A stretch of DNA of 64,000 nucleotides from Zychaea mexicana. Lineage: Eukaryota; Mucoromycota; Mucoromycetes; Mucorales; Lichtheimiaceae. The DNA is taken from the NCBI RefSeq assembly GCF_025766255.1, contig NW_026516689.1:124001-188000 (forward strand), written 5' to 3'. Under the pieces are notes generated by a model, which saw only the letters and a program-made list of their open reading frames with translations, ran no database searches and had not been told where the DNA came from. This document shows, one piece after another, positions 11,273 through 21,820 of this stretch. A program made the position numbers and the translations under genes. The number at the start of each line of letters is the position of its first letter. Within the stretch, counting starts at the first letter, position 1.

Positions 11273-14200
11273 TTATTGATGCGACTCCATGTAGTTGCCC
11301 GGGACCAGACCACGTTGCCGTCGCTGAGGATCCATCAATTCCACGAGCCACCAGTTATCCATCTGCTTGTGGATCACTGCAAATACATCGCCGGCCATAA
11401 AGTTCATTTCTGTGCTGATCTTTGCTTCATAGGACCAAATAGCATGCACATACTCAAGCACAACAGTACCGTCATCAAGTAGTTGTTGTTGTTGTTGTTG
11501 TTGCGGCAGTGGTTGTGGCGGTGGTTGCTGTTGTGAAGGAGGAGGATATGCCATGCTCATCGGGCGACCACCACCCGCACCACCACTCATACTGCCACCC
11601 ATTGCACTAGACGGCCGTGATACGGGCGTCATGGATGTGCTCAAGGGCCGAATCGGTGCGCTGGCATAGTTGGAATCGTCAAGAGCGGGAGCAGCAGCAG
11701 CAGCAGCAGACACGATTACATCTTCATAAATCGGATCTTCTGGCTGCTTGTGCTGCTTCTTTTCTTTCTTGAAAATATTCATCGAAAATCGTTTCTCCTT
11801 TTTGCTGCCGTCGTTGCTGACAGATGAGGTTGGTTGTAAATGTGACTTGTTGTAATTGGACTTCTCAGAGGCGGGCCGTAATCCGTTGTTATTGTTGCTA
11901 CTGCTATGACTGCTGCCGTTGTTGTTGTCATGCTTCAATACACCCTTCATGAACGAACTGAGGTTGTTCTTTTTGCCAACGCTGTTACTATGTGCGACAT
12001 CCGACGCCTTTTGTTCGGCTGTTGTATCCTCTCGACTAATATCGTCTTCGTAAATGGCATTGGCACTTGCGACCGCAACAGGATCAGTAGGAATCGGACG
12101 GTCGCTAATGTGGTATCGATCAATGGAGCTGTATCGTCGGCTAAGTGAGCTGTTGACAGGCGATTGCCAAGACGACGTCTGGTGTGCATGTGCTCTTCCA
12201 GCAGCAATGACTTGCTGAGCAGCTGCTTGAGGTGCTTGATAACTGTTGTTGACGCCTGCGTTTGCCCTAGTAGCAGCAGGTTGTTGTTGTGAGGAGGTGG
12301 ATTGCGACTTGTTGGGTATCTCGATTTTAAAGGGTGCATTTGGACGATGAAATTTGTTGCCTGTCGATACGGAGGCTGCTGGCTCAGGATCTGCTGCAGG
12401 TATACCGATTGGAGGTGTTGGCGTCGAGAACATGCTCATGCGCGCATTCTGAGCACGTACAGGAAGTTGTTGCGGTCGGCGTATGGAGGAAATGACCCAT
12501 TTCTCGGCCTTGGGTGGCGGTAGCGGGTAATCCTTTTCTGATCCATCTTCTTCCGTGTCATTCTTTTTACCAGTGATAGTGGCAGGTACCGTCGTTGGTG
12601 TTGTAGCTGTCGTCGTAATAGCTGGAGGAGAAATTGTTGTTGTTTTTGTTGTTGTTGTTGGGACATCTGCTGCCGCAGTTGCATTCGCGGCATTATCACC
12701 ATGTGCTACTGTGGCAGCGGCAGCTACAGCACCAGGAGCAAAATTGTTCAGTTTCGTCGTTTCCTTGGGTGGTGTTGCTCGGTTTTGGTCATCGACTTTA
12801 ACATTCAGATCACTTCCAGAATCCACTCGTGTGATATTAGCGTCGTTGCCATCGCTTCCCTTGAAGGCAGGATTAGGTACGGGTTTGAATCGAAGATCGG
12901 TTTCCTTGGATATTTCTTCTGGGTTTGACCGATCCTTATCTTCCAAAGAAGGCACAACAGCTGCTAATGTAGTTGAAGCTGTTGCTGCTGGTTGGGGTGA
13001 AGATGATGTTTCCTTCTTTTGTTCCTCTGCCCGCTCAGCAACCTGTGCCTGTAGAGGAGGTGTAGCAGGAGCTGGTGGCTCATCGGGAGAAGCTGAAATT
13101 GATGCGTCGTTATTAGCAGCCGCAGCCGCAGTAGTAGTAGTAGTCGTCGTTGTTGATTCGTTTTGTTGTTCGGTAGTAGGTACTATAGCTGGTGCTGGTA
13201 CAACTGCTGCTTCTTGTTGCGGTGAAGATTGCGGCTTTTCGGGTTGTTGTGCTGGGGATAATGATATAGAGCGTCGCTTTTCAGCTTGAGCTTCGTTAGA
13301 CATGTCCTCCACACTTAGCATTTCCTCCACCTGTTGAATAGCAGTCATGACGGCATCATCTTTGCTATCAGCAGCAGCAGCACCATGATGATCAACTGGC
13401 TTGCTGTTGTCTGTCTGAGGCACCATTTCACGCGAATTCCGTTTCACGCTCAAGTCCTGCAACTGCTGGTCGACCGACCTGAGATGTTCTTCACTGGCGC
13501 TTTCGGGCATGGGTGGAAGTGCTTTTGCTTTTGTGTCTGGTACTGCTGGGGGTGTTCCTGACGTTGCTGCTGCTACGGACTGCATGTCCTGATGAACAGA
13601 CGATGCTGGGGTGATCTGGCCGCTTTGGATGTCCATGCTTGAATACGGTTCGAAATGCAGGGGAGCTGAACAATAGAACATGGCCATAATAAGTCATCCC
13701 ATCCCTCTTGGGTTACCTGGAAAAGTGTTCCCTTCTGTCTTACCAGGAATTTCTTTGCCGGTGCCGTATCTCGTGATAAACTCTTCAATGTCGCTTTGGA
13801 CATTTGTAAGTTCCAAGGTTGTACGAATACGTTCGCAGCACTAACCGTTGTTGTATTTTTAGTCTAGTCATCACATTCGTGTAACCACTCTTCCCTGTAA
13901 TCCAGACACACGGGTAATGCGTACCTGATCATCAACAAGATAAACGCTCGACATCATACTCGAGAATCTAATAAGAATGGGGTTTTACATTAGCTATCTT
14001 TCAGGTAGAGCTGCTAATAAGAAAGCTTAAAGTGCCTCACTTACGAGCGCAGGCTGCCATTAACATATTGTATACGCTTCTCCTCCATTTCTTGGAAAGT
14101 ATCGCACGTTGTCTTCCAGCTATCGACCCAGTCGTTCGTGACAGATCCTAGTACTTCGATTGCACGTCTATACTCTTGCTCTGCCGCATTCACCATCTTT

Positions 14201-15311
14201 TTGCCCTCTTCGATTTCTTCCTTGACCTAATCATCCGTTCCATGAGCACTCTATACTCGAAGAGAACCCCCATTTTTTTTTTATTTAGAGTTACCTGATG
14301 AACTTCATCCGCTGCCATCTCAAAGCCTCGTTCACGTAGATACTTCTCCATACCAGCAACTTTGGTGCATTCCGCAGTATAGAACTCCTTGGCCTAATAG
14401 GACCCGCATATTTTAGCTTGAGACATGGGAAGAATAAGGAGATGAGTTTATATTACCTTGATTGCGTTGGTATGGTGCATGTTTTTGAGTTGCCTTGCAT
14501 TTTCTATTTGTTGGTGATGCTAAACAATCATAGACTATCAATAATTGCCTGTCTACCAGTCCCTTTTCGAATATTATACCTTACCAGTCTTCTCATGTCG
14601 CGTTGTTCTTTAAGAAATCCATCTAGTGGAGCCTCCAAATGGTATTTTAATTGCTGAGCCAAATCCAGATGGGCGCGACCCGTAGTTTCAAGGGCGCTCG
14701 GGATATGTGATAATGATTCAGAAAGCGTGCCTTCTTCTGCTTGTCCGACAATCAGCTGTGAAAGTTTCAAGAGTCGTTCGCCATAGTCTTCTTCGATTTG
14801 CGACCTTTGAAGGAGATAGATGATTTATGGTTTTAGCGCGAAGCAACAATAAGAAAAAAAAAAGGAAGGGGGGTGCGGAGGAGAGAGAAAGGGGTATTTT
14901 GATGGTCAATTCGCTTATGTGTGCGGGGACGAAAGGAAGTAGCAGAGCGAGAAAACAAAAAGGTAGGAGTGATAGAAGAGAGGGGGTGTGTGTGTATCAA
15001 AATGGTCTGTGCCTTCTTTAAACACAATGCAACCCCGTACCTGATCTCGTAAAGCTTTTTGATTTCTTCACAGGTCTGCTTCGAATTCCGTAATTTATCT
15101 AAAACAACTTCGACGCCGCGGTCTTCGGAATCCTATAGAGCAAGTGCAACGGAGCAAATGGCAAAAGTGTTAGTCCAAGTCAAGAAAAGCGGTGCCGAGG
15201 GATGCTGCTAATGACGCAAGGGTGGCGACTTTTGGGATATGAATGGTTTACCCAAAAGCAGTCGGCGAAGCGTAGGGCGGCTGGCTGGTGTGGAGATACA
15301 GTAGCAGCCAT
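11273..15311 (-). CDS. F-BAR and SH3 protein, Cdc15/Imp2/Hof1-like
   Basis: Nine minus-strand exons (15311..15252, 15132..15041, 14804..14585, 14519..14457, 14393..14295, 14226..14045, 13967..13925, 13840..13744, 13665..11273) join in frame to 1082 aa. The start MAATVSPHQPAALRFADCFW is followed by an F-BAR domain (about 14-285): DSEDRGVEVVLDKL, TCEEIKKLYEIRSQIEEDYGERL, the coiled-coil exons, and CCERIRTTLELTNVQSDIEEF. A disordered region of roughly 700 aa rich in Thr, Ala, Pro, Gln and Ser follows, with a short basic lysine-rich patch. The C-terminal SH3 domain (about the last 65 aa) has ALYDY-equivalent HAIWSYEA, FMAGDVFAV, the NWWLVEL Trp pair and GLVPGNYME. Family members bend the plasma membrane at the cytokinetic ring or septum and bind formin and other ring proteins. 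The first exon is short (20 codons) but gives the expected FADxFW start motif. Confidence 0.88.
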
Positions 15312-15366
15312 GTGTATTGTATCGATTGTATACTTTTGCACGGCAGGTGTGTATATACTGGTTTTG

Positions 15367-15401
<35 letters not shown>

Positions 15402-15813
15402 AAAGGAAAGGAAGAAGAATTGACACTGCCGAAATGGTGCGAAAATAGCAAAAGGAAATGCTAGAAGAACTGGAGCCAAGACGGTTTCTATTTTTAGACA
15501 GCAGTCAGGCAACTGACACCAAAAAGAAAGAAACGACACGTTTTTTTTCTTTTTATATATAATATCGACTGCAAAATTAACTCGGCTGTCCAACCGGACT
15601 GGAAAAAGCACATTGTTTACAACCGTCAAATACATGATTGGTGATGATGATGAGATGGGAGTATATAAGAGAGAGAAAGAGAGAGAGCAAGGGAGCAGAT
15701 AGTATTGTTTTTTTTTCTTAGGTGTTGTCTGAGGGTGGGCAAAAGCGAGAGAAAGAGTTTGTGTGTGTGTGTCACTTTATAGAGTGTGTGGATCAGACCT
15801 TGTGTCGTCGCAA
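15312..15813. other. Intergenic spacer, purine-rich on the plus strand
   Basis: Between the start of the F-BAR gene and the end of the ALY/Yra1 gene, both on the minus strand. It holds a (GA)n microsatellite and a second GA-rich patch around 15670-15690, read as CT-rich on the coding strand. CT-rich tracts upstream of a start are common in fungal promoters, so this may be the F-BAR promoter. No coding signal. Confidence 0.5.
15369..15399. repeat. (GA)n microsatellite
   Basis: About 15 uninterrupted GA units, lying 58 bp upstream of the F-BAR gene start codon on the minus strand, where it reads as a TC tract. Confidence 0.95.
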
Positions 15814-17375
15814 CTACGCGCCGTCAGTCTGTTACCATAGATATCACCATAGAGAATAGAGGAAAAGAAGAGTTAGTCTCTGCACCACGCACAAACCAGT
15901 CAGAAATGCTACTTACAGGGCCAGTCATGTAGCTGTCCATATCCGCGTCGAGATCTGCCTCGGAGGGACGGGGTCGGTTGTCTTGACGACGACGGTTGCC
16001 ACCAGATCCGCGTCCGCCTCTGCTTCCGCCGCGAGTGTATCCGCCCTGGTTGCCACCGCGCATTGGCCGCCGCATCGCTCCACCTGCAGATTGCTGAGGC
16101 GCAGCGCCAGGTTGTGTCGCAAAGCTTATACGCATCGGGCGACCTAAAAAAATTGATTAGCCAACGTATAAAAAACAATAGAGGGGGGGGATGCTATCAT
16201 CCCGTAACAGCAGTAACAGTCTTACCATCCAACTCAACATTGTTGTATGACGCCGAGGCCCGTTCCGCGTCTTGTGGGTGCATGTACACAATGTCGGCCA
16301 CGCCCGATGAGCCGCCGCTTGGTGCCAAGTGCAAGTAAGCGCGCTTGAGTTTGCCCATTTGACCAAAGAGTTCCTACAAAAAAAAAAGTCCCCTTCTTTT
16401 AGTGACCTATTCCCTCCACTCTTCACTTGCTCAAATCTATCCCCAGCACACGCCTTTCTCACTCAAGAGAAACTTACGTAGAGATCGTTTTCGGTTACGT
16501 TGTAGTGCAAGTTGGAAACGACCAGCTGGTTACGTGTCGATCTGGGTGCTTGTGTGTTGTAGGATTGATTGCCGCTGCGATACGATGGTCTGGAGCCATA
16601 AGGTTGACGCTTTTTGTGGTGTAAAAAAAGAAAAACAGAAGCGATGGTTGGTTGAGAGGGTAGACGTAAAATTATTCGGAAAAAAAAAGGGGGACAGAGA
16701 AAACATAACATGGAGGGAGAAAAATAAAAAAACAACACAACGCCCCCCCTTCTTGCCCAGCAACAAGCGCACTTGACCCTTTTCCTTTTTATTTTCCTTC
16801 ATTCCCACTCGAGTAACAAAGTACGACTAGTACTTTTTCACCGGTAAAAGAGGAAATGAAAAAGGATACAAGATCGTTGAGACGCAACAAGAAATCAAAG
16901 AGAGGAAACAGAGGGAGAGAAAAAGGTCGTGATTGCGCCTCAGCAGCAAAGACTAAAACCATCTGTTCGTCATCAATCTATCGGCATTTCCCTCTTCCAA
17001 AAAAAACAAAACAAAACAATAGAACACAAAGAGATCGTAGCAATCTGCTGTTCACTGTGCCGAGTGTATATAAAACAATACTGCGGTTGTATGTGTGTGC
17101 GTGTGCGTGTGTTTGCAATGTTGGCAGGTACCAGGATTTGGTGTGCGTTGTGTTGTGTTGTGTGATTGAGTGATATGCTCTTAAACCCCACATACCGAAA
17201 AGTTGTTGTTTCCAGATCGAAAACCGGCACCGCCGCGATTGGGCTTGCTTATGCCGCCTCCGCCACGCATGCCACCACCACCGCGGCCGCTGTTGTTTTG
17301 TCGACGTTTGTCAGTTCGAGTTTGCGAGATGACGTCGTCAAGCGCCATGTCGAGAGCATTTGTTCCAGATGCCAT
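15814..17375 (-). CDS. YRA1: mRNA export adaptor ALY/REF (Yra1)
   Basis: RNA-binding adaptor that links the TREX helicase Sub2/UAP56 to the export receptor Mex67/NXF1 in the nucleus. Exons on the minus strand: 17375..17196, 16609..16478, 16373..16226, 16143..15917 and a proposed 15-nt last exon 15828..15814 (233 aa). N-terminal Sub2/UAP56-binding motif NALDMALDDVISQTR, then an RGG region, a single RRM (RNP2 LVVSNLHYNV, RNP1-like SGVADIVYM), a second RGG box (GGNQGGYTRGGSRGGRG), and the C-terminal acidic motif EADLDADMDSYM that in the family repeats the helicase contact. The last exon is a judgement: the donor gtaagt at 15916 and acceptor ACAG at 15829 give TDGA then stop, while reading through would add a non-conserved tail ending at 15824. 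Confidence 0.88.
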
Positions 17376-19207
17376 ATTTTTCAAGATTGGTTGTTTTGGA
17401 AAAAGAGGGTGAAGGATTTTTTTTTTCTTGGTGAAGAGAGGAAAAAGAAAGTGACGAATGCACACGGGCGGGAGAGAGGAGGGGGGGGAAAGGGAGGACT
17501 GACTAAAATTCTAACCAATCAGCGGGCTCCCGACTTGATAGCTAGGCTTAGCGTCGTCACATCGTCATCGCTATAACATTTAGTCCTTTCTATGTGCCAT
17601 CATGTATACGACTTTACCACACCGGTCTCGCTTTACTGATCGCTCCTTTTAATTAATCAAAGAAAGTGCGTGACATCAAGCCTTTTCTGGAATATAGCTG
17701 CCGCACTTGGTCCATTCACTGTCCTAATAAAGCAGTCGACTGAATGGTGATTGACGAAAAAGTCACTTTAAATTTGGTCTTGTGCAAAACAATAAAGAAA
17801 TCAAAGCATGTCATCAAAGCAGCCTACTACTGTATCAAAATGGATTTCTGCCTTATCCAACTGTCACATAATACTATATACATATCGCATAGGTATGAAT
17901 TGTCCAAATTTTGCACGATGCACTATGTACCTAATTTTTGTTATAGCAAGCAAGAATCCTGTCCCTGAATAAACTGGGTTATGGTTTTCAATGAGTATAT
18001 CATGAGGAAATAAAACGACCAGTTCCTATGTGTACAAATGATATATTCTTATCTTGACGAGACGGAAATCAATTTGGGAATACATCGAGGATATTGATGA
18101 AGGTACCCTGATCTCATTTTGCCGCTCCCTTAGAAGCAGTAACTGTTCCAATTTCATGTTTTACTATAACACTTGTCTGTGAAAGCCTTAGCCGGAAATG
18201 GCAGTGGTGGGAGCGATTCAGGGAAGGTGAAGCACTGTTGCACATATACAAACTCAAAACAACAGAAGAGGAAGGATACAGCCCTTGCAAGTACTATGTT
18301 TATAAGTGCCCGAGCAATATCATAGTGGCAAAAGGTCTGGGCTGAAGCACGCTTACTCAAGGAACAGCCAAAGTGGAAAACCGATTGTCCCACAAAGTGA
18401 ACGGCAAAGACGGATTGTTGGATGAAAGTCTAACAACAGGACCAATCGGGCTAAAAGTAAGTCAAGGCCAGCAAAAGAAAGCGTGCTCTAGGCGATGGGG
18501 AAGATACAGAACAATCGATAGCTGATTATTTCTTTTTCTTCTCTGGGTTCGCTCGATATTATTGCATGCACGCTATTTGCGATATGGAACGCTCACTGGC
18601 AATACTTTTCCCATCAAGAGCCTTATTTATCGCAAGACGTTGCAGCCCGGTTGCTTTATAAAAAAGAGCAAGAAAGTCTCTTACTTATCAGATTTGCTAC
18701 TACATTCCTTTTTGGAAGCATCCAAATACATCATTTCTCACCAAGGCAACGTGCCATACTAGTAATCAAATACTACTAATACCGACGATGATGATACGAA
18801 CCAAGACAGCAGTATAATTCAAGTAAAAAAAAAAACACCACATGGTTGAGTGGCTATAATCCGATACTCATATCATCATCATTGACGACTTCAATGATTT
18901 TTTGGTCATGGAGCGCTGTAAGATCCAATATAAAGAGAGATGATAGTAACTGGTCAAATCAGATAGGGTGATTTAAAAGAGCAAGAAGAAAAGCAAACGA
19001 AAAATAAAATATATACACTTGATCTGTGTCTGTCGTCTCTACCCAATAACAAATAATACTTTTACAACACAAAAAAATAACATAGGAAAAAGAAAAGTAA
19101 ATCGGGAAAAGGAGTAAGAAGGGGTGGGAGAAATGAGTTATAATTAATTACAAGAAGGGCGGCTCGACCTCTTTTTCTTCTCTCGCGTGTCTGTGTGGTG
19201 GGAGGAT
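17376..19207. other. Gene-poor spacer with a possible decayed ORF
   Basis: Contains the promoter of the ALY/Yra1 gene (17376 upward) and the 3' flank of the MFS gene (below 19207). A segment at about 18130-18530 looks like old coding sequence and is listed separately. The rest is AT-rich with no supported feature. Confidence 0.5.
18130..18530 (+). pseudogene. Possible remnant of an unidentified coding sequence
   Basis: One plus-strand frame reads protein-like for about 75 codons, with a Trp/charged segment (CESLSRKWQWWERFREGE) and a Cys/Tyr segment (YSPCKYYVYKC). It is then broken by a TGA near 18338 and runs open again (STLTQGTAKVENRLSHKV) to about 18523. There is no start codon in the frame and no splice sites that would remove the stop cleanly. 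I do not recognise the family; a gene or transposon fragment are both possible. Confidence 0.25.
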
Positions 19208-21820
19208 TTAAGCATCGTCATCCGCTACCACTGTCCACCCCCTGGACACAGCCCAGCACAGGGCAAGCACTACAACGGCGCCACGATATGCAAAAACAAA
19301 GCCGGAAAAGGTCATGATGTTCTCGTGGACATATGCATCCACTAGATAGCCCGTCAAGACCGCACCTAATGCTGGTCCTAGGCTGTTGAACAGCGCCGAC
19401 ATCTTGCCCCGCAACAACATACGCTGATGTTGTCCGGCTGTTAGTAGTACGCAGTCTACTTGGCGTACAGCGATCAGCCAAAGGCTATTGAAAGCAGCCC
19501 CTAACGATACGTTATGTATTTAGCATTATTATTACTACCTTATGTGTATGTTTTCTCTCTTTCCTCTCTCGATCACATCATCCAGCGTCACTTTTTTTAA
19601 ACTACTGTGTGCCATGAACCCCGCCGTTCCATAACACCCCCCCCCCCAATCTCTCCCAAAGAAATCTTCTTGTGGATGATGGAAAATAACCTACCTTGCA
19701 GTATCTGCAAGATGACAGCAGCCAAGCGCGATAAAATGTAATCGGGCTGCAGCCAGGTATATCCGAAAGCACACATGATGAGTATCACATGTGCGACTCC
19801 GGTAACAGCAACGAGTGGAAAGCGACGGAGGGTCTAACATAATGAGTGTAGAATAAGCGAGAGTCCAAACTAAAAATATGCATATTCGCTTGTTTGTTGT
19901 TTGTTTGTTTATACACACTCAAAAAGAGGAGAGAAAACAAAAAAAGCTTCCGTTGATTACCCAATGAACGAGAGGTTTCGAAGCAGCTCTTGCTGCAACC
20001 GACACCATTCCAACAATGCCGATCAAGTGCATTGGCAAGCCCAGTCCGTCATGGAGATAAATATAGAGTAGAGCATTCATCATGGCTGACCCGACACCGG
20101 CTAGAAGCACAGTGAGCATGAGCGAGTATACGGGCCATGGATCCCATTGTGAGTAGTAAGGGGCACCACCGTCAACATCGTCGTCATCTTCGTGCTGATC
20201 AATAAAGTTAAACGACGAAGTCAGGGCAATAGGTAGTACCAGCATGGGTGTTTCTGACGGTGGCGATGGTAACAACGCAAGTTGCAATGAAGGCATTTCT
20301 GAAAACAAATGATGGTCGTCATGGAGATTATTGGCGGTCGTGGAAGCCGTTGTCGTGGCAGTAGTTGTTGTTGCCCAGTACTGTGATGACGATCTGAATG
20401 GGCTCGTGCAGCACGCGCCGCCGCCACCTCCTACTCCTCCCGCACCGCCATTACCTGCAATACTGCCGCTGTCGCCTCTTTCGGTATCTGCACCGATGGA
20501 TTCCGAAAGCAAGCTTGCTGCAATGCTGTCGTGGTGGTGGTGCTGCTGCTGCTGTTGTTGCTGTGGATGATAGTGTTGCTGTTGTTGTTGTTGTTGTTGT
20601 TTCATCGAGAGATGCGTATTGGGATTACTTGCCATCCGTCGCAGCATGCTGGCATCTTCTTCAGATATATGCGACAATTGCTCGTTGAATAAGCAATAAG
20701 GTTTATAGAAATATGTGGATGGGGGTCGATGTTCGTAATACGGCGACATGATGGCTGAATGGATTGAGTTTGCTGTCGGTGTCGGTGTCGTCGTCATTGG
20801 CATATGGTTAGCAGTAGCAGTAGTTGGCGTTTCTGGCGAGGGCGATTCGATATCGAGCGATGACTTTAACAGTGGCGTGCTCGCCTCGTGATCCTCATGA
20901 TCGGCGTCCTCAATGCCTAGTAGTGCTGGATCAGCCGGAAGAACTGTCGTTGACAAGGACACGAGAAAGAGTAGCACGGCACCAATCAAGATAGTGCCCA
21001 TCAACGTATCGAAATCATGGTCGTCATCAAGTGACCAGCCAATGGTGACGGCCATGAGTGCTGCAGCAAGATCGCCCCATTGGCGTTGAGAATCTATAGA
21101 AGATACATGTGTGATGAGTCCGATATGCATATATTATAGGGTGTGGATGATCTGTGTATGTGCCTTTGTATACGTTTGTATGTCGAATATCAATTCTATT
21201 CTCTCTCTCTTTCTCTCCACACAAGCACCCCCCCTAAAGGAATCCAACGAGTTCATCGTAGTTTGTTCCCTCTTCCCCCCCTCTCCCACCAAAACACACA
21301 TCCTCACGTTTGCTTCTAATGGTTTCGGGTATTCTGTATAGACCAAGGGCATTACTGACTAACAATACTAGTAGTACTGCTGTTTGCTGCTGATTCTTCT
21401 TCTACGAATTTGATATATACCATAGAATAGCATTTTATAGTCCCCCAGTATTTTAATGATGGCACTGTCGATGAGTACCGTGAGGGGCTGATAAAAGATT
21501 CCATCGAGGAACATACAGACAAGGGCAGCTGACCAGGCGAATTTCGCATGGGGCGGAATCCAAAGAATAAGCACCAGCGCGGCTGTTCCAACTGCTGTTA
21601 ACAGCGCCATGAAGAATCCGTGGAGCATCGGTCGTTGATCAATGACAAGCACTGTCCATAGACCTAACGAAAATACGCGACACGCGAGTGGAACTGCCAG
21701 CAAAATTCCAATGTCGCTGCATGAGAAGCCGAGTAAATGAGAGAGGTATAAAGACAGGTACGGTCGGACACTGGAAGCAATGGCATGGGCGATGCTCAAT
21801 AGCTTTGGCCAGAACAACAT
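19208..21820 (-). CDS. MFS-type membrane protein with long central polar loop
   Basis: Four minus-strand exons (21820..21421, 21093..19961, 19833..19695, 19500..19208) join in frame to 654 aa. Many hydrophobic segments are visible; the first (MLFWPKLLSIAHAIAS to SHLLGFSCSDIGILLAVPLA) resembles the MFS_1-like group (LacY/nucleoside symporter-like fold): a transmembrane pair with a Gly-rich turn. The second half has ALLYIYLHDGLGLPMHLIGIVGMVS, and near the end GKMSALFNSLGPALGAVLTGYLVDAY, which matches the typical penultimate helices. Between the halves is a cytosolic loop of about 240 aa, rich in Ser/Thr/Pro/Gln/His/Gly, with His- and Gln-repeats coded near 20530-20600. Substrate cannot be inferred. 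Confidence 0.8.

Noticed and set aside
12555..13289. Long plus-strand ORF (244 aa, Val/Ala-rich)
   Set aside because: Antisense shadow of the low-complexity region of the F-BAR gene; GTT/GCT runs are the complement of Gln/Ala codons.
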